Source: Candidatus Methanophaga sp. GoMg3.2 (GTDB lineage Archaea > Halobacteriota > Syntropharchaeia > Alkanophagales > Methanospirareceae). From it: a stretch of DNA of 22,600 nt. The position numbers and the translations under genes were made by a program. Location: positions 1-22,600 of the forward strand of contig QBUN01000417.1 of NCBI GenBank assembly GCA_013180565.1, read 5' to 3'. Under the pieces are notes generated by a model. The model was not told the origin of the DNA, did not search any database, and was given only the letters and a program-made list of their open reading frames with translations. Below, in pieces: positions 7,684-15,116 of the stretch. The stretch's first letter is position 1. Each line of letters opens with the position of its first letter.

Positions 7684-8316
7684 TTACGAAGACGTCCTTA
7701 ATTCCTTTATCTTTTCTTCGCCTAACGACTCATACCTATCCTTTGTTATTGTCACCACTTCTATCGCCTCACCCGAGGCGCTATCTCTCTTTATCGCGGA
7801 GTACAGTGCCTGTATCGCAAGCGCTGTCCCTTTCTCCAATGAGATATCCTTCGTATATTTATTTTCAAGCACACCGTATGCAATAGGAGAACCTGAGCCA
7901 GTAGCTGCAATTTCACTCTCCTCCGTATTACCACCAAACGGATCTAATGTGTATAAGTGCGCTCCGTCTCTGTCTATACCGCCTATAAGGAGTTGTACAA
8001 TATACGGATAGTACCTCTGCCCATTCATCACATTGGATAATAGCGTTGAGATTCCTCTTACTGTCATAGGTTCATTTCGCCTTATCTTATAAAGCTGCAA
8101 TTCCACCGTCATTATCCTAACCAGTGCCTGCGCATCGCCCACTATCCCCGCTGTTGTCATAGCTATGCGGTCGTCCACCAGATATATCTTCTTTGCTGTT
8201 TTAGAAGCAATAAAAGAGCCCATTGTCGCACGCTTCTCACTCGCCAATACTACACCTTCACCACATATCAAGCCGATGGTAGTTGTTCCCTTCTTTACCT
8301 GATCCATTATATCCAT
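7684..8316 (-). CDS. psmB: Proteasome beta subunit
   Basis: This is the catalytic subunit of the archaeal 20S proteasome. A ten-residue propeptide ends KKG, and autocleavage before T11 would expose the N-terminal threonine nucleophile (TTTIGL). The partner residues E27 and K43 fall exactly where mature E17 and K33 should be. The [12 protein letters not shown] segment (140-151) is the conserved 'GSG' region, and the length of 210 is normal. The gene sits three bases after nikR and in the same run as a JAMM peptidase gene. The alpha subunit and the PAN ATPase are not in the window. Confidence 0.96.
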   Translation of the reverse strand: MDIMDQVKKGTTTIGLICGEGVVLASEKRATMGSFIASKTAKKIYLVDDRIAMTTAGIVGDAQALVRIMTVELQLYKIRRNEPMTVRGISTLLSNVMNGQRYYPYIVQLLIGGIDRDGAHLYTLDPFGGNTEESEIAATGSGSPIAYGVLENKYTKDISLEKGTALAIQALYSAIKRDSASGEAIEVVTITKDRYESLGEEKIKELRTSS

Positions 8317-8319
8317 TAC

Positions 8320-8742
8320 TTATATTCCCCCATGTGTTGTCGTCAGCTTTACATGTTTTACCCCACGAAGACTCATTATATCTTCCGCTAACGTCTTTAT
8401 CTTCTTCGCATCCCCTTTCATCACTACGATTTCAAAGCAATTCTCTTCGTCCAAATGGATGTGAGTCGATGTTCTTATCAGACCTATGTAATGATGCTGC
8501 ACCTTCGTTAGCTCATCACCCAAGCCTCTTTGACTATGGTCGTAGAGATAGGTTATGGTTCCTATCTCTTCTCCTGATTCGCGCTCCATCCACTCATATT
8601 CTATTATATATGCCCTAATCGAATCTCTTATCCCTTCAGACCTCGAGGAATATCCTCGCCCTCTAATTATCTTGTCAAACTTATTCAACAGATTGGATGG
8701 CAGTGATACCCCTATTCGAGTCAATCCACGTTCTTCTTCCAT
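8320..8742 (-). CDS. nikR: NikR-family nickel-responsive regulator
   Basis: This is a ribbon-helix-helix repressor with a C-terminal ACT-like nickel domain. Residues 8-46 form the ribbon and two helices (TRIGVSLPSNLL, then YSSRSEGIRDSIRAYI). The nickel site is fully conserved: H83, H94, H96 and C102 match the spacing of the four Escherichia coli NikR ligands H76, H87, H89 and C95. The C-terminal FEIVVMKGDAKKI and RGVKHVKL are standard. It overlaps ribL by 22 bases and precedes psmB by three, so it is translated as part of the operon. No nickel transporter is adjacent. Likely targets are nickel uptake genes elsewhere, relevant to nickel enzymes such as F430-dependent reductase or hydrogenase (inference). 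Confidence 0.93.
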   Translation of the reverse strand: MEEERGLTRIGVSLPSNLLNKFDKIIRGRGYSSRSEGIRDSIRAYIIEYEWMERESGEEIGTITYLYDHSQRGLGDELTKVQHHYIGLIRTSTHIHLDEENCFEIVVMKGDAKKIKTLAEDIMSLRGVKHVKLTTTHGGI

Positions 8743-9170
8743 TTTTCTACCTCTACCAATTTTGATATATGCTTTATTATCGCTTCAACCTTACAGAAGG
8801 CATTAGAATCATGCGCTTTTATGCGGATAACTTTCGAGTTGAATCCCCTTTCCCTAAGCCCCCTTTCCAGCGACTCTTCATCAAAACCCTGGTCATATCC
8901 TATTGCTATTATGTCCGGTTTTATACTATATAAAGGTTCATACATATCTTCTTCGCTACCCAACATCGCTTTATCTACCACCTTTAAAGCCGATACCATC
9001 TTCAACCGCTGTTGCTCAGATATAATCGGCATTCTTTTTCGCTTTCTCACGTTTACATCTCTTCCAACGATTACAAAAAGCTCATCTCCTAACTTCTTCG
9101 CTTCCTCCAAATAGAGTAAATGCCCTGGATGGAGTAGTTCAAATGTCCCTGTTGCTAAAACTCGTACCAT
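8721..9170 (-). CDS. ribL: Archaeal FAD synthase
   Basis: RibL transfers AMP from ATP to FMN to make FAD. The 149-residue protein is a cytidylyltransferase-like fold with GTFELLHPGHLLYL (8-21) holding the HxGH catalytic motif (14-17), GDELFVIVGRD (28-38), and the second nucleotide motif SEQQRLKMVSAL (51-62), in place of the bacterial ISSTxxR. It matches the Methanocaldococcus MJ1179 type along its length, including VDKAMLGS and KPDIIAIGYDQ. It has no riboflavin kinase domain, as expected in archaea. The start ATG lies inside the end of the JAMM gene (16-base overlap) and its end overlaps nikR, which supports translational coupling. Confidence 0.92.
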   Translation of the reverse strand: MVRVLATGTFELLHPGHLLYLEEAKKLGDELFVIVGRDVNVRKRKRMPIISEQQRLKMVSALKVVDKAMLGSEEDMYEPLYSIKPDIIAIGYDQGFDEESLERGLRERGFNSKVIRIKAHDSNAFCKVEAIIKHISKLVEVEKWKKNVD

Positions 9171-9586
9171 TCTTCGCCCACTTCTAACTCGTTTGTATCT
9201 CGCTCCACTATTTCTAGTTCTCTCCCCTCCCCCCTCGAATTATAACATCTCCAACAGTGCTCTTCGTATGGGTAAAAAGAGATAATATGACAGTCTCCTG
9301 TCTTAGAAAACATAAAAAGATCTTGTTCTGACGGTTTCATAACTGTCAGGTGCGGATGACTATGAACAGACCCTATGTAGCTAAGACCCATTGGTAGCAT
9401 ATCCAATCGTATAATTGCATTCTCACCGGATGAAATAGTGCCGGGGAGGAATAAAACGTCGGTTATGAGGTTATCCTCAGCGCACAACAGCCCGATAAAC
9501 TCTTTCGGATGATTATATTTGCTTACTTCCATGATAAGATCCAGGACATCTTTCGCTATGCTTGCAATCATTCGTTTTTTATGCAT
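9155..9586 (-). CDS. JAMM/MPN+ metallopeptidase (Mov34 family)
   Basis: The protein has the full zinc-peptidase JAMM signature: E29 in HPKEFIGLL, H75-S-H77-P in VHSHPHL, S86 and D89 in KPSEQDL. In Haloferax and Pyrococcus, enzymes of this kind cleave ubiquitin-like SAMP modifiers from proteins. The 143-residue single-domain length is usual for archaeal members. The ATG is preceded by GGTAGGGTGA four bases upstream (AAAG between), a strong ribosome binding site. The gene overlaps ribL and lies in the same run as the proteasome beta gene, which suggests a link between desampylation and proteolysis. A role in releasing sulfur-carrier proteins cannot be separated from that by sequence alone. Confidence 0.9.
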   Translation of the reverse strand: MHKKRMIASIAKDVLDLIMEVSKYNHPKEFIGLLCAEDNLITDVLFLPGTISSGENAIIRLDMLPMGLSYIGSVHSHPHLTVMKPSEQDLFMFSKTGDCHIISFYPYEEHCWRCYNSRGEGRELEIVERDTNELEVGEEWYEF

Positions 9587-9646
9587 CTTTTCACCCTACC
9601 TAAAAAGCATTAGTTTTTAAAGTTTCTTTGATTAATGATAATGACT

Positions 9647-10531
9647 CTAAGAGAGTTCAAAGATAAACGATCCTTCGGTTTTAACTTCATTGGGCATAGG
9701 TAAAGATCCAAATTTCGCTCTTAAAATCAAATCGGCTACGTTATAATTTAATACTTTCGCTATACCTACAATGGATGTTGTAGGTCTAGGATTTACCTCT
9801 ACCACATGGGCACTCCCATCATCACCCAATATGAAATCTATTCCCACATATCCCTCGCAGTGAAGCAGGGTCACCACCTTCTCACTCATGCGTATTATCT
9901 CGCTCTCGGCCTCTTGCTCTACGGAATAAGGCACTAATCCCCCACCATATCGTAGCCTTTCGCCATCAACTCTTATAAATTGCTTGTTTATCGTCAGAGG
10001 CAGCACCGAAGATTTACCGATTATTACACTGCTGCTTATATCCTCACCCTTTATAAATTCCGTTATAATATGGTCTGGCGTGGGGCATATATCTTTGCCC
10101 TTCTGTATGAAGACGTTTTCCGATGCACACCCATATCTCGGCTTCTTCACGTATCTCTGCTCACTCGCCACCTCTTCCTTTGACACAATTCTCGGCACCT
10201 GTATCCCCCCCTCGCTTAATACCTTTATTGTCTGCTTCTTGTCGGCACAGATTTTAACAGAATCCGAAGAGCAGCCCAAATTGACAGTATTCGATTCTAG
10301 GAGCTTTGTAAACTCGCATAGCATATCGTCGGGGGCGATAACGACGCCTGCGTCACTTTCCTTTGATAGCTTATCCACTGCCACCCCGAAATCAGTTACG
10401 GCCTCAGGATAGATAACTTCATGTCCTAACTCATAAAAGCCATTTTTTAGCGTTGTTAGCATCGCTTTTCCTTCCGCTACTAATTTGCCCCCACCTTTAC
10501 CAACGGCATACTCTGCCACCATTATCTTCAT
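9647..10531 (-). CDS. mfnD: ATP-grasp ligase, MfnD-like (tyramine-glutamate ligase)
   Basis: The 294-residue ATP-grasp protein belongs to the COG1821-type group that includes MfnD, the enzyme that links tyramine to L-glutamate in methanofuran synthesis. Visible features are an N-terminal segment MKIMVAEYAVGKGGGK, the nucleotide-binding lysines YVKKPRYGCAS (127-137), ITEFIKGEDISSSVI (156-170), YVGIDFIL (228-235) and the metal-binding end HVVEVNPRPTTSIVGI (242-257) with D232, E245 and N247. ATP-grasp relatives with other amine substrates exist, so the exact reaction is inferred from the family. It starts 20 bases after the three-repeat protein gene and is followed by 60 bases before the JAMM gene. 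Confidence 0.8.
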   Translation of the reverse strand: MKIMVAEYAVGKGGGKLVAEGKAMLTTLKNGFYELGHEVIYPEAVTDFGVAVDKLSKESDAGVVIAPDDMLCEFTKLLESNTVNLGCSSDSVKICADKKQTIKVLSEGGIQVPRIVSKEEVASEQRYVKKPRYGCASENVFIQKGKDICPTPDHIITEFIKGEDISSSVIIGKSSVLPLTINKQFIRVDGERLRYGGGLVPYSVEQEAESEIIRMSEKVVTLLHCEGYVGIDFILGDDGSAHVVEVNPRPTTSIVGIAKVLNYNVADLILRAKFGSLPMPNEVKTEGSFIFELS

Positions 10532-10551
10532 TTCCTTTACTTTATTTTAGC

Positions 10552-11478
10552 TTAGCTTACCACTGGCGTAAGTGTTTTCCCATACTCAACGAGCTTTGCT
10601 AATGCAATGAGTACATTTACAAAATAGTCGTTATTCAAGGATTTACCTAACTCTTCCTCCCAGCTCTTCTTGATTGATATAAATCGCTTCTCCGTCTCTT
10701 CCGATATTTTGTCAATACCAAAATATTGAGGTTCTATGGTACCAGCTAACTTCTTTGACTTTTCCGATTTTTTAACTTCGCCCTTCCGCTCTTTTCGCAA
10801 GCCAACAATTGGATAACCCATTGCATTTACCGCTCTCGTCACCGAAGAGATCTTTATCGGCTCGCTCCTTATTTTGTTTTCTTCCTCTAAAATGCCCTCC
10901 ACCATTATCGTACCGTTCTCTATCCGTTCACGGTATTTCTGCAGCCACCCTGGCCCACTCCCTGTTCGCTCAGATCTCGTTTTTATCGCTTCGCCCTCGC
11001 TCTTCTCCCCGCCACCTACTGCTGCCCCTTGTTCTGATTTCTTCCCCCTTCGCAACTCAGTAATTGGATAACCCATTGTATTTACCGCTCTCGTCACGGT
11101 TGACAGTTTTATCGGCTGTTCTCTTAGCTTGTTCTCTTCCTCTAAAATGTCTTCCACCGTTATCGCTTTTTTCTCTATCCGTTCACGGTATTTCTGCAGC
11201 CAATCCGGTCCGCCTACTATTCCCTCAGATCCCTTTTCAATTGATCGCCCCGCTTCTCCGTCCGCTTTCGTTCTATCTACGCCAACCTGTTTCTCTCTTC
11301 GTAGTCCTGTGATTGGGCAGCCCATCGCATTTATCGCTCTCGTCACCGATGATATCTTTATTGGCTCTGCCCTTAGCTTGTTCTCCTCCTCTAAAATAGC
11401 CTCCACCGTTACGGCCCCTTGCTCTATCCTTCCCTTGTATTTCAGTATCCAACCCGGTGCTCGCTCTATTCTACCCAT
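10552..11478 (-). CDS. Unrecognised protein with three tandem HTH-like repeats
   Basis: The 308-residue protein contains one 55-residue module three times: 8-62, 91-145 and 176-230. The shared pattern is P-x-W-x-x-K-Y-x-x-R-I-E, then VE-x-ILEEENK-(LI)-R, then EPIK(IL)S(ST)VTRA(IV)N-x-MGYPI-x-x-LR. The helix pattern suggests a helix-turn-helix or other small three-helix DNA/RNA-binding unit (inference). Linkers of about 28 residues are rich in Gly, Lys, Glu and Ser. Modules 2 and 3 are the closest: their DNA shares a 29-base identical run 255 bases apart (10919 and 11174). Residues 250-300 form a different helical domain (ISEETEKRF, WEEELGKSLNND, LIALAKLVE). No signal or membrane segment is seen. 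GGTGGAGATGAG just before ATG is the ribosome binding site. I do not know the family; its place ahead of mfnD may be regulatory or accidental. Confidence 0.8.
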   Translation of the reverse strand: MGRIERAPGWILKYKGRIEQGAVTVEAILEEENKLRAEPIKISSVTRAINAMGCPITGLRREKQVGVDRTKADGEAGRSIEKGSEGIVGGPDWLQKYRERIEKKAITVEDILEEENKLREQPIKLSTVTRAVNTMGYPITELRRGKKSEQGAAVGGGEKSEGEAIKTRSERTGSGPGWLQKYRERIENGTIMVEGILEEENKIRSEPIKISSVTRAVNAMGYPIVGLRKERKGEVKKSEKSKKLAGTIEPQYFGIDKISEETEKRFISIKKSWEEELGKSLNNDYFVNVLIALAKLVEYGKTLTPVVS

Positions 11479-11494
11479 CTCATCTCCACCCTAA

Positions 11495-11508
11495 CATTTA
11501 TATTTATC
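11495..11508 (+). promoter_or_regulatory. TATA-like element upstream of the small basic peptide
   Basis: CATTTATATTTATC lies about 50 bases before the proposed ATT start, so a transcript would begin near 11530 and carry the ribosome binding site at 11541-11549. The spacer between the two divergent genes is only 76 bases, so minus-strand elements for the repeat protein probably overlap it. Confidence 0.4.
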
Positions 11509-11540
11509 TAATTAAAAAGGTATGAGTAAAAGATATGAAA

Positions 11541-11549
11541 GGTGGTGAT
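11541..11549 (+). promoter_or_regulatory. Strong Shine-Dalgarno that points to an ATT start codon
   Basis: GGTGGTGAT matches the complement of the archaeal 16S rRNA 3' end almost perfectly. Five bases follow (TACAA) and then ATT CCC TGC. In the peptide's frame there is a TGA at 11546-11548, so no upstream start exists; ATT is the only start-like codon at the proper distance. Confidence 0.6.
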
Positions 11550-11554
11550 TACAA

Positions 11555-11641
11555 ATTCCCTGCGGAAAGAAGAGAAAGGTAGCAAAGATGCGAAAGCATA
11601 AGTTGAAGAAAAGGCGGAAGAAGATGAGGTATAAGAAGTGA
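11555..11641 (+). CDS. Very basic 28-residue peptide, AURKAIP1/COX24-like ribosomal protein candidate
   Basis: The frame reads (M/I)PCGKKRKVAKM, then RKHKLKKRRKKM, then RYKK and TGA: 17 of 28 residues are Lys or Arg. The pattern P-x-GKKRK-x2-KM-x2-HK-x-KKR-x-(R)K-x-R-x-KK closely resembles the tiny AURKAIP1/COX24-type protein of Bacteroidota, related to mitochondrial mS38, which sits in the small ribosomal subunit (recalled family knowledge, not searched). Archaeal eL41 is another short Lys/Arg helix and is the main alternative. The start appears to be ATT at 11555, since the next ATG (11588) would remove the conserved PxGKKRK part. The gene stands alone, divergent from the repeat protein gene and with its own TATA-like element. 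Confidence 0.6.
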   Translation: MPCGKKRKVAKMRKHKLKKRRKKMRYKK

Positions 11642-11708
11642 GTTTGTAATTTGCTTACTACATGCTTTAATCAGAGCCCTTAGAATTTTTCCATGCCTTT
11701 AATTTTTC

Positions 11709-12020
11709 TCATGGTGTATTATAGTTGTATTCATCATTTATAGCCCATACTGTTCCCTCTGAAAGGTCCTTTGAGCTAACCAAACCATGTGTTATCCCTT
11801 CTTTGTCCACGACAATAGCAATAGGGACTTTACTATATTATTCCAAATATTTATCGTTGTGAGCAAAGCTTTGGGATCATCCACCAGCTTCTGGACGGTC
11901 TTAGCTCCTTCCACGCCCTTTTCACGCAAAGATCATGCTTTTATCCACCCTATCCTAATCAGTGCAGTTTCAGAGCCAGCGAAGAATCCCGATAAGATTA
12001 GTCGCAAATTTTGAATTTCT
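11709..12020 (-). pseudogene. Decayed CNNM/CorC (HlyC) transporter gene
   Basis: On the minus strand one frame gives LRLILSGFFAGSETALI, then KA, a TGA stop (11933-11935), then REKGVEGAKTVQKLVDDP and KALLTTINIWNNIV. This is the start of a CNNM (DUF21) membrane domain, as in CorC/HlyC magnesium/cobalt transporters. Near 11828-11836 the frame shifts, and the sequence jumps to VPIAIVVDKEGITHGLVSSKDL followed by a DEYN end. That is the second CBS domain of the same protein type (usually AIVVDEYGGTAGLVT). Most of the membrane domain and first CBS domain are missing. So a gene of about 1.2 kb has shrunk to about 300 bases by an internal deletion, with one stop and one frameshift. Only the wreck remains. 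Confidence 0.75.
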
Positions 12021-12060
12021 GGTTTAGATATTAGAATTTGGTGCTTAGGATTTATGATTT
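12005..12060. repeat. AT-rich interspersed repeat, partial copy
   Basis: The segment with TTTTGAATTTCTGGTTTAGA, then TATTAGAATTTGGTGCTTAGG and ATTTATGATTT is matched, with gaps, by the reverse complement of 18331-18376 (TTTTGAATTTAGATATTTGA and on). Both look like copies of one family, related to the AAATCCCAAA/TTTGGGATTT repeats of environmental genomes. It borders the CNNM pseudogene. Confidence 0.45.
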
Positions 12061-12132
12061 CTCACAGCTAAGGCGAAAATGAATCTTGTTCATCTCTCTT
12101 CGATTGCAACAATTGAGGATATGTCTCTGGTA

Positions 12133-12165
12133 TTTATAAACTTGTCGTGTGCATAATATTTAAAA
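12133..12165 (+). promoter_or_regulatory. Promoter region of the aIF5A-CBS-glyS cluster
   Basis: Two TATA-like boxes are present, TTTATAAA (12133-12140) and ATATTTAAAA (12156-12165). The second would start transcripts near 12190, just ahead of the ribosome binding site GGGAGGTTAT (12205-12214). Confidence 0.45.
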
Positions 12166-12223
12166 AAGAGAAAATGAAGAGAAAATATCCGAAAGAAGGG
12201 GGAAGGGAGGTTATGACATAAAT

Positions 12224-12613
12224 ATGAAGGGGCTAACAGAGGTAAGGACTTTAAAGGAAGGGAAATATGTTATTTTAGATGAGGAACCGTGCACGATAGT
12301 GAATATGTCTACATCAAAGCCAGGAAAGCATGGGGCAGCAAAAGCGAGGATAGAAGGGATTGGTGTCTTTGATTCACAAAAAAGAACAGCGATTCAGCCG
12401 GTTACTGCGAAGATTTACGTGCCTGTAATAGAGCGAAAGAATGGCCAGATACTCTCTGTTTTGGGAGATACTGCGCAAATTATGGATCTGGAAGACTACA
12501 CGACCACAGAAATCAAGATACCTGCGGATTTGCTGGAGAAGGGCCGAATTGAACAGGGCAAGGAGATATCTTTTTTAGTCTATGATGGTAAATACAAGGT
12601 AGATGTAAAATAA
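12224..12613 (+). CDS. eif5A: Translation initiation factor aIF5A
   Basis: aIF5A helps ribosomes through difficult peptide bonds and carries a hypusine or deoxyhypusine made on one lysine. The modification loop is TSKPGKHGAAKA (30-41) with K35 as the modified residue. The rest is the usual SH3-like N-domain (1-70) and OB-fold C-domain (71-129, with VLGDTAQIMDLEDY). Length 129 is normal for archaea. ATG at 12224 is 12 bases after GGAGGT. It begins a plus-strand cluster with the CBS protein (24-base gap) and glyS. Confidence 0.96.
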   Translation: MKGLTEVRTLKEGKYVILDEEPCTIVNMSTSKPGKHGAAKARIEGIGVFDSQKRTAIQPVTAKIYVPVIERKNGQILSVLGDTAQIMDLEDYTTTEIKIPADLLEKGRIEQGKEISFLVYDGKYKVDVK

Positions 12614-12637
12614 TAGTGTTTAGAAAATAATGATGAG

Positions 12638-13510
12638 ATGAAAGGGAAAGAAAGCGAAGGGACAAAAGTAAGGGATGTAATGGTAGATGATGTCGCTTAC
12701 ATTACAGTCCCGGGAACGAGAGAGCAGTTGATGGAGGTATGCAAGAGCAGACGCATCTCAGGGGTTCCTGTTCTTAAAGAAGGGCAAGTAGTGGGTGTAG
12801 TTACAAGACAAGACGTGCTAAGAAATCGCGATGAGGATCAAATAGCGTTACTGATGCACAGGAATCCGATTATAATCAGTCCGGAAGCGACCATTGCAGA
12901 AGCGGCGGAGATTGTCCTTTCGCATGGAATACGTCGTTTGCCGGTGGTGGTAGGTGAAAAGCTCGTAGGGCTTATATCTATTGCTGATCTCATCAGAGAA
13001 ATTGCGAAGAGAGACTATAAAGAGTCCATAAGCAATTACGTAGGGGATATTACTATGGCGGTATGGGACGAGATGCCGCTATCTGTTGTGGGTAGAATAA
13101 TGGAGCTTGCACGGGTAAAAGCAGCGCCAGTGCTAAATTTGGAGCTTGAATTGGTTGGGCTGATAACCGACCTGGATTTGATAAATGTATCGGTGATAGA
13201 GGATACAACAGAACAATCCGACTTATCTTTGGGCTCGGACGAGGATGCATGGAGCTGGGAAGGGATGAGGGACACGATGAGATTGTATTATGGCGTATCG
13301 AAGATAAAATTACCGGATAAGCTTGTGAAGGAGGTATTGGTAAAGGATGTGATTACAGTAACGCGTAATAGCGAGGTGAGTGATTGCGCAAGGAAGATGA
13401 GTGAGAACAAATTTGACCAGCTTCCTGTTATTTCCGCACGGGGTAAATTGACCGGCGTGCTTATTGATAAAGACCTGCTGCGGGTTTTATTTGAAGGTAT
13501 GGTGCAATGA
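12638..13510 (+). CDS. Four-CBS-domain protein
   Basis: The 290-residue protein consists of four CBS domains, that is two Bateman modules: about 10-57 (VRDVMVDDVAYI to VTRQDVL), 68-121 (LMHRNPIIISPE to ISIADLI), 130-182 (YVGDITMAVWDE to ITDLDLI) and 230-285 (LVKDVITVTRNS to LIDKDLLRVLF). There is no enzyme or membrane part. Such proteins bind adenine nucleotides or S-adenosyl compounds and act as energy or ligand sensors; the ligand cannot be read from the sequence. A linker at 186-228 with SDEDAWSWEGMRDTMRLYYG separates domains 3 and 4. Its position between aIF5A and GlyRS suggests co-expression with translation genes. Confidence 0.88.
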   Translation: MKGKESEGTKVRDVMVDDVAYITVPGTREQLMEVCKSRRISGVPVLKEGQVVGVVTRQDVLRNRDEDQIALLMHRNPIIISPEATIAEAAEIVLSHGIRRLPVVVGEKLVGLISIADLIREIAKRDYKESISNYVGDITMAVWDEMPLSVVGRIMELARVKAAPVLNLELELVGLITDLDLINVSVIEDTTEQSDLSLGSDEDAWSWEGMRDTMRLYYGVSKIKLPDKLVKEVLVKDVITVTRNSEVSDCARKMSENKFDQLPVISARGKLTGVLIDKDLLRVLFEGMVQ

Positions 13511-13568
13511 CCTTTTTGGTGCGCTTTTTAAGTAGAAAAGAGCTAGATATGAGCTAAAAGCAATAAAA

Positions 13569-15029
13569 ATGACCGATACAGGAAGTAGTAAAGGAGCGCC
13601 GAAAGAGGAAGTGGCCGAGCTTGCACGTAGAAGGGGCTATTTAGGGCAGGCTTTTGAGATATATGGTGCGGCTGCAGGTTTTTATGATTACGGTCCATTA
13701 GGTGCAGGGCTAAAAAGGCGGATAGAAAACCAATGGCGGGATTTTTATATGAGGGAAGGCTTTTACGAGATAGAGACGACAAGTGTTCTACCACGAAGCG
13801 TATTTGAGGCGTCGGGACACTTGGAAAGCTTTACAGATCCGACAGTTGTGTGTACACGCTGTAAGAACTTCTTTCGGGTGGCTGAAGATCTGGATGTAGG
13901 TAAAAGATGCCCGGACTGTGGTGGTGTGCTTGAAGCTGCAGGCGAAATTAATCTGATGTTTCAGACGAGAATAGGCGTGCCTAAAGCGGGTAGCGAAGAA
14001 AAGATGAAAAGTGAAGCTTATCTGCGACCTGAAACGGCACAGGGTATCTTTCTCAATTTTCAACGTCTGCTACGATTCAACCGGGATAAACTGCCCTTTG
14101 GGATAATACAAATAGGCAGGGCATATCGAAATGAGATTTCACCAAGGCAAAGCCTTATTCGGTTACGCGAGTTCACACTGGCAGAGGTGGAGGTGTTTGT
14201 AGCACCGAGTGAGAAGAACAGCCATCCCGAATTTGAAACTGTGGCGGATAGGCAGCTGCGGCTCGTTCCCGCGAGTTCAAATACGAATTACGAATTAGGC
14301 ATTGAGAATTACGAGGATAAGAGCGTAGGAGAAGCTGTTAGAAGTGGGATAATTGCAAATGAGTATTTAGGGTATCATATAGCGAAGGTGGACGAGTTCT
14401 TAGAGGGGCTAGGTATTACTCGTGCTAAGCTACGGTTCAGGCAGCATCGCCGTGATGAGATGGCGCATTATGCTACCGATTGCTGGGATGCCGAGTTCCT
14501 TAGTGATAGGTATGGTTGGATGGAGATAGTAGGGGTGGCAGATAGAGGTGATTATGACCTCAAAGCGCATGCATCTTCTTCTAATACCGATATGAGTGTG
14601 CGTACAGAGCAGGGAAAGATAATACCGCATGTGATTGAGCCCTCTTACGGTATAGACCGGATATTTTATGCGCTATTGGAAAGTGCATATTATAAAGAGC
14701 AAGTGGGGAAAGAGAACCGGCAAGTGCTGAAGTTGAAAACTGAACTCGCACCGATAAAAGCGGCTGTTTTTCCTTTACTTAACAAGGCTGAGTTGAAAGA
14801 AAAAGCGAGGGAAGTGTTTCAAAATCTGCGCGATGCATCAATATTCGTTGAATATGATGGATCTGGCAGTATTGGCAGGCGGTATCGGCGGCAGGATGAG
14901 ATAGGCACGCCATACTGTATCACCATAGATTACGAAACCCTGGATGATGATGCAGTGACGATACGGGAAAGAGATACGATGAAGCAGGTTCGGGTTCCGA
15001 TCGCCGAAGTAGAAAAGATGTTGGCGTGA
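13569..15029 (+). CDS. glyS: Glycyl-tRNA synthetase (class II, alpha2 type)
   Basis: This enzyme charges tRNA-Gly. Class II motifs are visible: motif 1 region GFYDYGPLGAGLKRRIENQW (37-56), motif 2 GRAYRNEISPRQSL and RLREF (183-202), and motif 3 PSYGIDRIFYALLE (358-371). A zinc-finger-like insert has C95-x2-C98 and C114-x2-C117. The C-terminal anticodon-binding domain begins near 392 (ELAPIKAAVFPL) and ends with DDDAVTIRERDTMKQ. At 486 residues it is shorter than many archaeal GlyRS proteins (about 570) and nearer to the compact bacterial type, though no catalytic element is lacking. The ribosome binding site is weak. The gene ends 87 bases before a strong terminator. Confidence 0.95.
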   Translation: MTDTGSSKGAPKEEVAELARRRGYLGQAFEIYGAAAGFYDYGPLGAGLKRRIENQWRDFYMREGFYEIETTSVLPRSVFEASGHLESFTDPTVVCTRCKNFFRVAEDLDVGKRCPDCGGVLEAAGEINLMFQTRIGVPKAGSEEKMKSEAYLRPETAQGIFLNFQRLLRFNRDKLPFGIIQIGRAYRNEISPRQSLIRLREFTLAEVEVFVAPSEKNSHPEFETVADRQLRLVPASSNTNYELGIENYEDKSVGEAVRSGIIANEYLGYHIAKVDEFLEGLGITRAKLRFRQHRRDEMAHYATDCWDAEFLSDRYGWMEIVGVADRGDYDLKAHASSSNTDMSVRTEQGKIIPHVIEPSYGIDRIFYALLESAYYKEQVGKENRQVLKLKTELAPIKAAVFPLLNKAELKEKAREVFQNLRDASIFVEYDGSGSIGRRYRRQDEIGTPYCITIDYETLDDDAVTIRERDTMKQVRVPIAEVEKMLA

Positions 15030-15116
15030 TATTAACGAATGGAAAAATGAATACCGGGATATTGGGGTATTGCTTTTCTGATAGTTTATGTTTCCATTGG
15101 TGCAGCATCTGCAAAG

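Noticed and set aside
9984..10412. 142-codon open frame on the plus strand
   Set aside because: It is an antisense shadow of the ATP-grasp ligase gene, with no ribosome binding site or known motif.
11787..12014. 75-codon plus-strand frame in the spacer before aIF5A
   Set aside because: The opposite strand reads as pieces of a CNNM/CorC protein in order, so this frame is a shadow of that pseudogene.
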